From Alphaproteobacteria bacterium (GTDB taxonomy: Bacteria; Pseudomonadota; Alphaproteobacteria; DSM-16000; Inquilinaceae): a stretch of 64,000 nucleotides of DNA. A program made the translations under genes and the position numbers. A model generated the notes under the pieces. It was given only the letters and a program-made list of their open reading frames with translations, ran no database searches and had not been told where the DNA came from. This document shows positions 39,101 through 47,089 of the stretch, in pieces; position 1 is the first letter of the stretch, and each line of letters starts with the position of its first letter. The stretch covers positions 28,064 through 92,063 of the forward strand of contig JANQSN010000025.1 of assembly GCA_028284045.1 (NCBI GenBank). The letters run 5' to 3'.

Positions 39101-39874
39101 GTTGTGGAGTGGGCAGCCGACGGCTCCCCGGTGCGTATGATGGGCGTGCACATCGACATCACGCCCCTGAAGCAGCGGGAAGAGGAAGTGCAGCGCCAGG
39201 CCGAGGAAATCCGTCGTTTTGCCTTTATTTCCGCCCATGACTTGATGCAGCCGGTCAACACCATCGAGAGCGGCTTGAATCTTCTGATCGACGATTTGAA
39301 GGACGGCAAGGGCGACGATTTTGGTGATCTGCTCGCCATGTTGCCAACCGCGGCAGCGCGCATGCGGATGCGGATCCGAGCGATCCTGGACTACGCCCGC
39401 TTGCTGGACGAAGCGATCCAATTCAACGACGTGGATCTGACGGCGGCCGCCAATCAGGCCGCATTGGACCTGGTCGATCCGATCGCCGAGGCGGATGCTG
39501 AGGTCGTCATCAATGATCTGCCGCGCGCCAGCGGGATGGAGGGGTTGATCGCCCGCGTCTTCCTCAATCTGTTCAGCAATGCCGTGAAGTATCGCCATCT
39601 GGATCGGCCCTGCCGCGTCGCGGTATCGGCGGTGGCGCCGCCGCCCGGCATGGTCTGCATACGGGTCGAGGACAACGGGATCGGTGTGGAGAGCCAGCAT
39701 CGCACGAAGGTCTTCGAGCTCTTTGCACGGTTGCACTCGCAAGCGGAATATGAAGGCAGCGGGCTTGGGCTGGCCATCTGCGAGCGGATCATTACGCGCC
39801 ATGGTGGGACGATCAGACTGGAGGACGGCCGCGACGGCGGTCTTGCCGTGATCTTCACGCTTAAGGAGGGATAA
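36104..39874 (+). CDS. CheB-CheR-PAS-histidine kinase hybrid
   Basis: A 1256-aa multidomain sensor. Residues ~40-240 form a CheB methylesterase domain with the Ser of GVGASAGG, the His of IIQHISPDY and the Asp of SGTGTDGSRG. Residues ~260-520 form a CheR methyltransferase (VGVTNFFRD, AGCSTGEEAYS, VCRNLLIYL). A long coiled coil of EEL repeats (~700-780) leads to two PAS domains and a histidine kinase (SAHDLMQPVNTI, NLFSNAVKY, VEDNGIGV, GSGLGLAICERI). These hybrids are known outside chemotaxis clusters; their signals are mostly unknown. The first ATG follows GGAGG; a second at 36125 follows AAAGGA. No membrane segments are seen, so it is cytoplasmic. Confidence 0.92.
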   Translation: MAKGRVTMIDPDELAPDATDMAETDPAVTASRRRLGTVDQSFYLIGVGASAGGLNAIKQLISQVPDDFPHSFVIIQHISPDYKSMMSEILSRETSLVVHEVADDMAVEPGHIYLIPPRSNVVIQGTRDDSASSQVGADEANDESGLRFSLVPPSPRPKLNLPIDLFFHSLAEAVGDRSIAIILSGTGTDGSRGLRSVKDRDGFVIVQTPESSDFDGMPRAAIATRIIDLVATPDTMVGELRRYLELRDGGILNVDDLFRSSEKEFKELLRLISMTAEIDFLKYKEPTLKRRIARRMALRKCGSVGDYLAFVKDDPSELAIIYREFLVGVTNFFRDLPSWRILEERVLPQIFTSGDESEAIKVWSAGCSTGEEAYSLALLLEAFRRDHGITREFRVLATDVNESAIRAAKDAVYPESVVEEIPDELQRPEFIENRGGTITFTQAIRKRVFFAEHNVLEDAPYIRTDLIVCRNLLIYLGAEMQKKIMSLFSFSLRQDGYLFLGAAEHVARSIFTFEPFEAPARIFRNSSKSQRGLSRALLERQFDAVTTLPRARRLQNRNVPVAGASSAEVMRKLLGQINGSTFVIDDGFQILETFGDYREFVVMPDRAFSSNLLDLVPDRLRTVVPLLMRSADSEGNGEKLGLPFAHNDQQELVDVHCSRIEWEPQANAYVVTIRRSRQALDTVQSAIAQGFKDLQGDEALKAHIARLEGEVENLQEMLSTTFEDLSVSNEELQTANEELIASNEELQANNEEVQSINEELHTVNAEHSDKIAELEIANQDIENLLLNASLATVFLDTNLRIRRFSSGFTRYVDLTPGDVGRPIANFSWHLDPALLTSLLEDARNACTTGAESTREVRVRGGAWAYARIRPFQTREGNCEGAVITLMDTTQVRQLQGEIRAQRDRIEAIIESEAAGYWDWNIPEHKEYLSPRLKKMFGYEDHEIENSPESRQRLTHSEDLPRILASLEAHVKSHGAVPYDNEIRYFHKDGSIVWVICRGRVVEWAADGSPVRMMGVHIDITPLKQREEEVQRQAEEIRRFAFISAHDLMQPVNTIESGLNLLIDDLKDGKGDDFGDLLAMLPTAAARMRMRIRAILDYARLLDEAIQFNDVDLTAAANQAALDLVDPIAEADAEVVINDLPRASGMEGLIARVFLNLFSNAVKYRHLDRPCRVAVSAVAPPPGMVCIRVEDNGIGVESQHRTKVFELFARLHSQAEYEGSGLGLAICERIITRHGGTIRLEDGRDGGLAVIFTLKEG

Positions 39875-40258
39875 TTGGCGGGCGCCATCGTTGCGATTTT
39901 GGATGACAGTCCCGAGGACCTTTTCATCACGCGTCGACTCCTGAAGAAGGTCGACCCGGACTGTGAGATCGTAGAATTCCTCTATGCCGATGCCGCCCTG
40001 AAGTTCTTGAGATCGCCGCGCCGTATGGAGTTTGACCTGATCCTCGTGGACATCAACATGCCCCGCATGAACGGCCTCGAGTTCGTCGATGCGTATACGG
40101 GTCTCTATCCTGAGCTGAGAGGCCACGCGCGCGTCGTCATTATGTCGCACTCCATTGATCCACGAGATCGCCAATGGGCTGAGTCGAATCCGAACGTATT
40201 CGCCTATTTCTCGAAGCCCATGTCACCGGATGATCTGCGCGCGGTGCTCATGGCGTGA
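39875..40258 (+). CDS. Single-domain response regulator (Rcp1-like), TTG start
   Basis: A 127-aa receiver domain with the acid pair in ILDDSPED, the phosphoacceptor in LILVDINMPRMNG and the Lys in YFSKPMS. The start is a TTG directly after the TAA of the CheB/CheR kinase, with AAGGAGGG well placed upstream. It is probably co-translated with that kinase and is its likely phosphate acceptor. The same receiver subgroup often pairs with phytochromes. Confidence 0.88.
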   Translation: MAGAIVAILDDSPEDLFITRRLLKKVDPDCEIVEFLYADAALKFLRSPRRMEFDLILVDINMPRMNGLEFVDAYTGLYPELRGHARVVIMSHSIDPRDRQWAESNPNVFAYFSKPMSPDDLRAVLMA

Positions 40259-40713
40259 ACGCGCCCTGATCGACAGGTCCGCCGGACCTCGCCAGCGAGA
40301 GCCCTTTCGAGCCGGGTGGGCTTGCCCGGCGACCCGGAAAGCACGCTAAAGCAAGATGATAGAGCCGATTGGGTTGACCAGGGTCGGCCCGAAAGGATCC
40401 CACTTGTGCCGGACTCGGGCCGGTGAAGGGCGATCGGCACCGAGAGGGGGCGAGACATGGTCCCCCCCCTGCAGCCCGGGTCGCCGCTGGAAGTGCAATT
40501 AACGGCATTTAAACTCACCTGCTGCTATTTAATAATTCTGGATCACCTGACACCCCGTAGGCAAATGGATTTTAGTCATATGTTAATGGATCGTAAACAG
40601 CCCAACGCAACTTTGGGACTGGCTTTCTAGTAATCTCTAATTCGCTATTTCAAGGAAACGATGTTTCGCGCCATTCCACTCCTCGATTAGTGAGGACTAA
40701 GTGGGGAAACCTT
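40259..40713. other. Intergenic region before the GGDEF-EAL gene
   Basis: About 455 bases without a convincing gene. A GC-rich hairpin near 40314-40340 (CCGGGT paired with ACCCGG around a GGGC/GCCC inner stem) may end transcription of the preceding receiver gene, although no T-tract follows. The last 200 bases are AT-rich and probably hold the promoter of the next gene. Confidence 0.45.
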
Positions 40714-42459
40714 ATGTCGTACGACGGCAATGTGGCCATGCTTGCTGAAGCTCCACGTGTTCTCATCGTAGATGATGACGAGATTGATCGTGAACTCGTT
40801 CGCCGAGTCCTGAAGAAGTCCGGACTGACCATCCAGCTTTTCGAGGCCGCCGATGGCCCAACCGCTCTTGCGCTTTGGGATGTAGAGCCGTTCGACTGTG
40901 TCCTACTGGACTATCAGATGCACATCATGAACGGCGTTGAATTGTTCAAAGAGCTATCGAGCAGATCCTTTGACACCCCGATTGCTGCAATCTTTCTGAC
41001 CTGCCACGGCAGCGAAGCGCTGGCCCTTGAGTTGATCGGTGCGGGCGCCTTTGACTTCGTATCAAAGACAGACCTGACTCCGTCCGCGCTTCGGCGTGCA
41101 ATTCAATACGCGTTGGCCCGCAGACAACACACCGAACAACTTCATCAACTCGCCAACAATGATGGCCTCACCGGCCTCACCAATCGGTCCCTATACGGCA
41201 ATCTGCTGGAGCAGTCTATCGCACGAAGACAAAGAGCCAATCAGAGCACAGCCGTTCTCTTCTTGGACTTGGACAACTTCAAAGCGGTGAACGACACGCT
41301 TGGGCATGCAGCCGGCGACAAAATTCTCGTGGAGGCAGCCAGACGATTGGAGAACACTTGTCGATCTTGCGATACCGTTTCGCGATTTGGCGGTGACGAA
41401 TTCGCCGTGTTGGCCCAGATCGCCGATGGCGGCGAAGACGCGGCTGCCTTGGCAGATCGCATTGCCCGTGAATTTGAGCGGCCTTTCGAAGTGGACGGGC
41501 AAGATTGGTTCCTAGGAATCACCGCGGGAATCAGCGTGGCCCCCAGTGACGGCGACACCGTCGCCGAGTTGATGAAGAAAGCAGATCTGGCATTATACAA
41601 GGCCAAGGCCGAGCATCGCGGTAGATATTGCTTCTTCACCGACGATCTGAATATGCAAGCACAGAAGAAGCGATCATTTGAGTTGGCGCTTCGCGCTTCC
41701 GTCAGGAACGAGGAGTTCAGCCTTTACTACCAACCGCAGATCGACCTATCGACGCGTCGCGTCACGGGCGCCGAAGCGCTGATCCGTTGGTGCAGCCCGG
41801 ACCATGGGCTGACCATGCCGGACGCGTTCATCCCCTTTGCGGAGGCGACGCGGCTTATTCTTCCAATCGGCGACTGGGTGTTGCGGCACGCGTGCCTGCA
41901 ATGTGCGGCATGGCATGCCAACGGCTTGGACGATCTATCGGTTGCGGTCAATCTGTCGCCGGTGCAACTGCAGGAGTCCAGCATCGTCGGCCGGGTGCGC
42001 GATGCGCTTGCGGCGGCGAACCTCGACCCCGCCTTCCTGGAGATCGAAGTCACGGAGACCGCCGCGATGGAGGACAGTCAATCGATTGTCAGCACCCTGA
42101 AAGATCTCGCCGATCTGGGTGTTCGCATCGCCATCGATGACTTCGGCACCGGCTACTCCTCGCTAGCACGGCTCAAGGATCTGCCGTTTCAGAAGCTGAA
42201 GATCGATCGTGTCCTTACGGCCGACCTGGCAAACGAAAGTGTCGGCGCGCCGATCGTCGATATGGTGATCGCGCTCGGCAAACATATGAACTTGAGCGTC
42301 GTCGCCGAGGGCGTCGAAGATGGCGAAACGCTCGATTGCCTGAGGTTCATGGGGTGCAACGAAGTGCAAGGGCACCATCTCTCGGAGCCGATGCCGAGCG
42401 AGCAGTTCTCCGCATGGTGCCGCACCTGGGCCGACACGGCCGCCTGTGCATTGGCCTGA
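40714..42459 (+). CDS. Receiver-GGDEF-EAL cyclic-di-GMP protein
   Basis: A 581-aa protein that probably makes and/or degrades cyclic di-GMP under phosphorelay control. The receiver domain (~15-130) has VDDDE and LLDYQMHIMNG. The GGDEF domain (~145-310) has an intact RFGGDEF and, five residues before it, an RSCD inhibitory-site motif. The EAL domain (~320-570) has EALIRW, EVTET and DFGTGYSSL, all expected for an active phosphodiesterase. The ATG at 40714 follows GGGGA; an in-frame GTG at 40690 is possible. It lies at the end of the photosensory/phosphorelay block. Confidence 0.92.
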   Translation: MSYDGNVAMLAEAPRVLIVDDDEIDRELVRRVLKKSGLTIQLFEAADGPTALALWDVEPFDCVLLDYQMHIMNGVELFKELSSRSFDTPIAAIFLTCHGSEALALELIGAGAFDFVSKTDLTPSALRRAIQYALARRQHTEQLHQLANNDGLTGLTNRSLYGNLLEQSIARRQRANQSTAVLFLDLDNFKAVNDTLGHAAGDKILVEAARRLENTCRSCDTVSRFGGDEFAVLAQIADGGEDAAALADRIAREFERPFEVDGQDWFLGITAGISVAPSDGDTVAELMKKADLALYKAKAEHRGRYCFFTDDLNMQAQKKRSFELALRASVRNEEFSLYYQPQIDLSTRRVTGAEALIRWCSPDHGLTMPDAFIPFAEATRLILPIGDWVLRHACLQCAAWHANGLDDLSVAVNLSPVQLQESSIVGRVRDALAAANLDPAFLEIEVTETAAMEDSQSIVSTLKDLADLGVRIAIDDFGTGYSSLARLKDLPFQKLKIDRVLTADLANESVGAPIVDMVIALGKHMNLSVVAEGVEDGETLDCLRFMGCNEVQGHHLSEPMPSEQFSAWCRTWADTAACALA

Positions 42460-42624
42460 GCCTCGACTCACCCTGTCGGTCGCCAGCACGGCGCCCGCCT
42501 TCTCCAGTGGATCTGGGTCTCGTCCCGCACGCCCGCCGCGGCGAGCTGGCAACAGATGTGTGTGCGGACCCGGCCGGAGATCGCCCGCCGGGTTCAGGGC
42601 GTGGCAAGACCTGCGCCAAGACGA

Positions 42625-43581
42625 TCAACGATCGTCGGCGGGAGCGGCGACGCGGTCGCGCCGGGCGCGGGTCATCTCGTGGCGAACGACAACCAGCGCC
42701 CCGGCGATGACCAACGCGGCGGCAGCGGCGAAGATCGGGTCGGGCAGGCCCCCGAACAGCAGCAGGTCGCACAGCACGGCCCAGAGGATCGTCGAGTACT
42801 CGAACGGGGCCAGCGCCGATGCCTCGGCGTAGCGGAAGCTGAGGGTCATGGCGATATGCGCCATGCCCCCCATCAGGCCCGCCGTCACCAGCAGCACCAA
42901 TTCGGTGGTGGACGGCATCACCCAGCCCGCGGGCACCGTGGCGAGACCCGCCACGCTGCAGACGACGGCGAAGTAGAAGGCGATGGCGCCGGCCGATTCC
43001 GTCTGGGCGAGGCGGCGGAGTTGCAGCAAGGCGCCGGCTGTCAACAGCCCGGTCAGCACGCCCATGCCGATGCCGATCAGCCGGTTCGGCGTGTCAACGG
43101 CATCGCCGATCTCGGGCATCGCCAGACAGACAACGCCGGACAACCCCAACAGGACCCCTAGCCAGCGCACCAGGGGGACGGCTTCGCGCAGCAAGGGGCC
43201 GGCCAACAGGACCACGAACAGCGGCGACAGATAGCCCAGAAGCGTCGCCTCGGCGACCGGAAGCAAGCCGAGCGTGGCGAAGGAGGTGAACATCGCCAGG
43301 CACCCGAGCCCGCAGCGGGCGAGATGGCCGAACGGCCGCCGGGTTGCCAGGCCATGCGGCCATTCCCGACACCAGATCAGGAAGACGATCAGGGGCACCA
43401 ACGCAACGAAGCTGCGAAAGAACACGATCTGGCCCACGGGCACGGCGTCCGAAAGGCCCTTCACGCAGCACGACATGGCAACGAACAGGACGCCGGAGAG
43501 GACGCGCAGCGCGATGCCGATGGGCGCCGTGCGCCGGCCGCCCGGCGGCAAGCGCGACGTGGACTTCGCCGGTGCGCTCAC
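42625..43581 (-). CDS. EamA/DMT family membrane transporter
   Basis: A 318-aa membrane protein with about ten hydrophobic segments arranged as two EamA halves. The first half starts ALRVLSGVLFVAMSCCVKGLSD and includes FFRSFVALVPL; the second includes FRYAEASALAPFEYSTILWA, a hallmark of this family. The GTG start at 43581 overlaps the stop of the preceding ABC permease gene, so it belongs to that operon. Family members export small molecules or take up metabolites; the substrate here is unknown. Confidence 0.87.
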   Translation of the reverse strand: MSAPAKSTSRLPPGGRRTAPIGIALRVLSGVLFVAMSCCVKGLSDAVPVGQIVFFRSFVALVPLIVFLIWCREWPHGLATRRPFGHLARCGLGCLAMFTSFATLGLLPVAEATLLGYLSPLFVVLLAGPLLREAVPLVRWLGVLLGLSGVVCLAMPEIGDAVDTPNRLIGIGMGVLTGLLTAGALLQLRRLAQTESAGAIAFYFAVVCSVAGLATVPAGWVMPSTTELVLLVTAGLMGGMAHIAMTLSFRYAEASALAPFEYSTILWAVLCDLLLFGGLPDPIFAAAAALVIAGALVVVRHEMTRARRDRVAAPADDR

Positions 43582-44468
43582 GGTGCGGTTCTGGCGTAGC
43601 GGTCTCGCAGGCTGTCGCCGACGAGATTGAAGGCCAGCGCCGACAGAACGATCGGCAGTCCGGGCAGGATGGCGTAGTGCCAGGCCGTCAGGATGTAGCT
43701 GCGACCTTCCAGCAGGATCGTGCCCCATTCCGGGTTGGGGGGCTGCACCCCGAAGCCCAGGAAGCCGAGGCCGGAGATCGCCAGGATCGAGCGCGACAGA
43801 TGCGCGGTCATCATGACGATGACGGCGGCGATGCTGGCGGGCAGCAGATGGCGGCGGACGATCCCGACCCAGCCGACGCCGTTGAGCCGGGCCAACTGCA
43901 CATGCTCGCGTTCGCGCACCGACAGGGTGATGCCGCGCACCAGGCGCGCGTAGCGCATCCAGCCGACGACGCCCAGCGCCAGCAGCATGTGCCCGCCGCC
44001 CCCACCCAGCAGGCCGGCGACCGTCAGCGCCGCGATCATCTCCGGGAAGGCGAAGAAGGTGTCGGTCAGCCGCATGACGGCGTCGTCGACCCAGCCGCCG
44101 CAGGCACCGGCGATCAGCCCGATCGCCACGCCGACAGCGGCGGAGACGAGGACCACGGCAATCGCCATACCGACGGACACGCGCGCGCCGGCCAGGGTGC
44201 GCGACAGCAGGTCCCGCCCCAGATGGTCGCCGCCCATGGGATGGGCCCAGCTCGGCGGTGCCAGCCGCAATCCGGCAATCGGCGATAGCGGATCGTGGGG
44301 CACGACCGCCGGCCCGATCGCGGCCGCCAGAAGCGCCGCCGCCGCCAATACCCATGCGATAGCCGCAATCGGATTGCTGACGAGCCCGGGTCGCCGCGGC
44401 CGACGACGGCGGTTGCCGTACGGCGGCACGGGCGGCATACGGGCCGGCGGTACCGGTCCGTCGGTCAT
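43578..44468 (-). CDS. Peptide/nickel-type ABC transporter permease (C subunit)
   Basis: A 296-aa inner-membrane permease of the DppC/NikC type. The proline-rich N-terminus precedes the first membrane helix. GGDHLGRDLLSRTLAGARVS, VRGITLSVREREHVQLARLNGVG and ILAISGLGFLGFGVQPPNPEWG are family landmarks. It overlaps the upstream permease and the downstream EamA gene by 4 nt each. It works as a pair with the B-type permease. Confidence 0.9.
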   Translation of the reverse strand: MTDGPVPPARMPPVPPYGNRRRRPRRPGLVSNPIAAIAWVLAAAALLAAAIGPAVVPHDPLSPIAGLRLAPPSWAHPMGGDHLGRDLLSRTLAGARVSVGMAIAVVLVSAAVGVAIGLIAGACGGWVDDAVMRLTDTFFAFPEMIAALTVAGLLGGGGGHMLLALGVVGWMRYARLVRGITLSVREREHVQLARLNGVGWVGIVRRHLLPASIAAVIVMMTAHLSRSILAISGLGFLGFGVQPPNPEWGTILLEGRSYILTAWHYAILPGLPIVLSALAFNLVGDSLRDRYARTAP

Positions 44469-45409
44469 CGCATGCCGCCGCGCATACGCGGGTCGAGCCA
44501 CCAGTAGACCAGGTCGACAGCCAAGTTCAGCACCACGAAGACCGCGGCGATCAACAGGACGATGGCCTGGATGACCGGGTAGTCGCGGGCGTCGACGGCA
44601 TCGACGAACAGCCGGCCGATCCCGTTCCAGCCGAAGACGTATTCCACGGCGACGGCGCCCTCCAGCAGGAAGCCGATCTCCAGCGCGAAGATGGTGATGA
44701 CCGGGATCAAGGCATTGCGGAGCGCATGCCGGCCGATAACGCTGCGCTCGGCGATGCCGCGGCTGCGGGTTGCGGCCAGATGCTGGGCCTCCAGGATGTC
44801 GATGACGGAGGACCGCAAGAGACGTGCGGTGGAAACCGTGATGCCGGTGCCCAGCGTCACGGCCGGAAGGATCAGATGCTCCCAGCCGCCGCGGCCGAAG
44901 GCCGGCAGCCAACCCAGCGTCACGGCGAATACGAAGATCAGCAGCACGCCCAACCAGAAGTTCGGCATCGCCGATCCCAAGGTTGCCAGGCTGACGCACA
45001 GGGAATCGAACCAGGTCCCGCGAAACACGCCGGCCAGCAGCCCCAGCGGAATCGACAGAACGACGGCGATGGCCAGCGCCGCGGCGGTCAGTTCCAGCGT
45101 CCGGCCGAACCGCTCGGCCAACAGATCCGCTACCGGGCGGCCATCGATCAGCGAACGGCCCAGGTCCAGCGCCACGATATGCTCCATCCACCGCAGGAAC
45201 TGGACCGGCAAGGGCTGGTCAAGGCCGGCGGTCCGGCGGACATGCTCAAGCGTCTCTTGCGAGAAGGCCGCGTTGGCGCCGTAGCGGGCCTCCGCGATCG
45301 CCATGACGGCGTCACCGGGGGCCAAAGCCAGTAAGAGAAACGTCAGGAAACTGGCGCCTACCATGACCAGGACGGCGCCGCAGGCGCGCCGGACGGCGAA
45401 GGTGATCAT
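44465..45409 (-). CDS. Peptide/nickel-type ABC transporter permease (B subunit)
   Basis: A 314-aa permease of the DppB/NikB type. It begins with the first helix (RRACGAVLVMVGASFLTFLLL). GLDQPLPVQFLRWMEHIVALDLGRSL, the coupling segment TARLLRSSVIDILEAQHLAATRSRG and the end DLVYWWLDPRMRGG are typical. The ATG at 45409 overlaps the stop of the upstream ATPase gene. Confidence 0.9.
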   Translation of the reverse strand: MITFAVRRACGAVLVMVGASFLTFLLLALAPGDAVMAIAEARYGANAAFSQETLEHVRRTAGLDQPLPVQFLRWMEHIVALDLGRSLIDGRPVADLLAERFGRTLELTAAALAIAVVLSIPLGLLAGVFRGTWFDSLCVSLATLGSAMPNFWLGVLLIFVFAVTLGWLPAFGRGGWEHLILPAVTLGTGITVSTARLLRSSVIDILEAQHLAATRSRGIAERSVIGRHALRNALIPVITIFALEIGFLLEGAVAVEYVFGWNGIGRLFVDAVDARDYPVIQAIVLLIAAVFVVLNLAVDLVYWWLDPRMRGGMR

Positions 45410-46284
45410 CCCACCACCCGGGCCGGCAGGCCGGTCGCAGGCCGCATCAACGCCGCCCGGCGAGCCTCGCGACCGTGAAAGCTCTCCACCAGTGCTCGGG
45501 CCTGCCGGTGTTCCGGGCAGGCGAAAAACCGCTCCGTCGGGGCCTGCTCCACGACCCGGCCGCGGTCGACGACCACGACATGCGTGCCCAGGCGACGCAC
45601 CAGGCGCAGGTCGTGGGTGATCAGCACCATGGTTGCCGTCGCCTCGCGGCGAATCCCTGTCAGAAGGTCGGCGACCTGGCGTTGCACGATGGCGTCCAGC
45701 GCGCTCAACGGCTCGTCGAGGAACAACAGCGCCGGATCGGTGCTGAGCGCGCGCGCCAAGCAGGCCCGTTGGCACTGGCCGATGGAGACCTGCCCGGGCC
45801 GGCGCGCCAGGACATCCGGCGAAAGTCCCATGCGGCCGGCCAGCGCTACCGCGCGCCGGTTGCGGTCCGCGGGCTGGACACCGCGGACCGACAGGGGCTC
45901 GGCGATCCCCGCCAGCAGCGACATGTGGGGATTGAGGGACGCAACGGGATTCTGGAACACCGCCTGCGACGCGCGGCGAAGGTGCCGGTGGGCCGCATCC
46001 AGCGGCCGCTCCACCACCCGACCGCCAAACCGCAAGACGCCGGAGCGGAAACGGTAGAGCCCGAGCACGGCCTTCATCAGCGATGACTTCCCGCTGCCGC
46101 TGGAACCGACGATGCACAGCACATCGCCCTTGTGGACGGTGAAGCTGGCGCCCTGGACCAACGGCGGCTGCCGCCGGCCGGCCCCAGGCGCGGCGACGGT
46201 GAGGTCGACGACCTCAAGCAACGGCGCGGGCGCCGACGCCGGATCACCAGTCGGCGCTGGCGACGAGAGCGCGTGTGTAGTCAT
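45406..46284 (-). CDS. ABC transporter ATP-binding protein (peptide/nickel type, second ATPase)
   Basis: A 292-aa ATPase with Walker A GSSGSGKSS, Q-loop region QAVFQNPVASLNP, Walker B LLFLDEPLSALD and H-loop ITHD. The ABC signature reads VSIGQCQR instead of the usual LSGGQ, an unusual change of two residues. The ATG at 46284 gives a sensible N-terminus and lies inside the end of the preceding ATPase gene (41-nt overlap). Confidence 0.88.
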   Translation of the reverse strand: MTTHALSSPAPTGDPASAPAPLLEVVDLTVAAPGAGRRQPPLVQGASFTVHKGDVLCIVGSSGSGKSSLMKAVLGLYRFRSGVLRFGGRVVERPLDAAHRHLRRASQAVFQNPVASLNPHMSLLAGIAEPLSVRGVQPADRNRRAVALAGRMGLSPDVLARRPGQVSIGQCQRACLARALSTDPALLFLDEPLSALDAIVQRQVADLLTGIRREATATMVLITHDLRLVRRLGTHVVVVDRGRVVEQAPTERFFACPEHRQARALVESFHGREARRAALMRPATGLPARVVG

Positions 46285-47050
46285 GGCTTGGATTGGACAG
46301 GATAGTGCGCGCGGCGCCCGATTCGACGATCCGCCCGCGATACAGCACCGCGATCGACTGGCAGACCTGGGCGGCGACCGCCAGATCATGCGTGATCAGC
46401 AGGACCGCCAGCCGCCGCTCCGTGACCGTCTGTTGCAGATCGAGGAGCAGGCGGTCGGCGATCGGCGGGTCGAGCGACGCGGTCGGCTCGTCGAGGATCA
46501 GAAGCGGCGGCGCGGGCCAGGCGGCCATGGCCAGCAGTGTCCGCTGCAACATGCCCCGGCTCCACTGGTGCGGAAACTGGCGGTGGCGGCGCCCGGGCCG
46601 GTCGATGCCGACCCCCGCCAGCAACGCATCGATGCGACCTTCCAGGCCCTGTCCGTTCCGGCCGTTTGCTCGTTCGGATGGCGCATCGACAAGATCGCGG
46701 GCATGGGTGTCCGCGAACTCCCGCAACTGGCTGCCCAGCGTGAAGATCGGATCGAGGGCGGCAGCGGGATCCTGTTGGACCATGGCAATCTGCCGTCCGC
46801 GCAGGCGGCGCATCTCCCCCCGGGACAGGCCGACCAGGTCCCGTCCGTTCAGAAGGATCCGGCCTGCGTGAATGCACAGGGGCGCCTCAAGCCGCAGGAG
46901 ACAGCGGGCCAGGGTGCTCTTGCCGGAGCCGGACTCGCCGACCAACCCCACGACCTGGCCCGGTGCGAGCGCAAGCGAGACGTCGTTGAGGATCGGCGGA
47001 TCGTGCCCGGCGGGCGGCGCGACGGTGAGGCCCTCGACCTCAAGCATCAC
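46244..47050 (-). CDS. ABC transporter ATP-binding protein (peptide/nickel type, first ATPase)
   Basis: A 268-aa ATPase with Walker A GESGSGKST, Q-loop VQQDPAAALDP, Walker B LLILDEPTASLD and H-loop ITHD. The signature is WSRGMLQR rather than FSGGMLQR, again a departure at the first glycine. The start may be either of two adjacent ATG codons. It follows the binding-protein gene by 39 nt. Confidence 0.88.
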   Translation of the reverse strand: MMLEVEGLTVAPPAGHDPPILNDVSLALAPGQVVGLVGESGSGKSTLARCLLRLEAPLCIHAGRILLNGRDLVGLSRGEMRRLRGRQIAMVQQDPAAALDPIFTLGSQLREFADTHARDLVDAPSERANGRNGQGLEGRIDALLAGVGIDRPGRRHRQFPHQWSRGMLQRTLLAMAAWPAPPLLILDEPTASLDPPIADRLLLDLQQTVTERRLAVLLITHDLAVAAQVCQSIAVLYRGRIVESGAARTILSNPSHDYTRALVASADW

Positions 47051-47089
47051 CGGCGCCCCGCCGCCCCCGGTCGCGTTCTGCCGCCGCCC

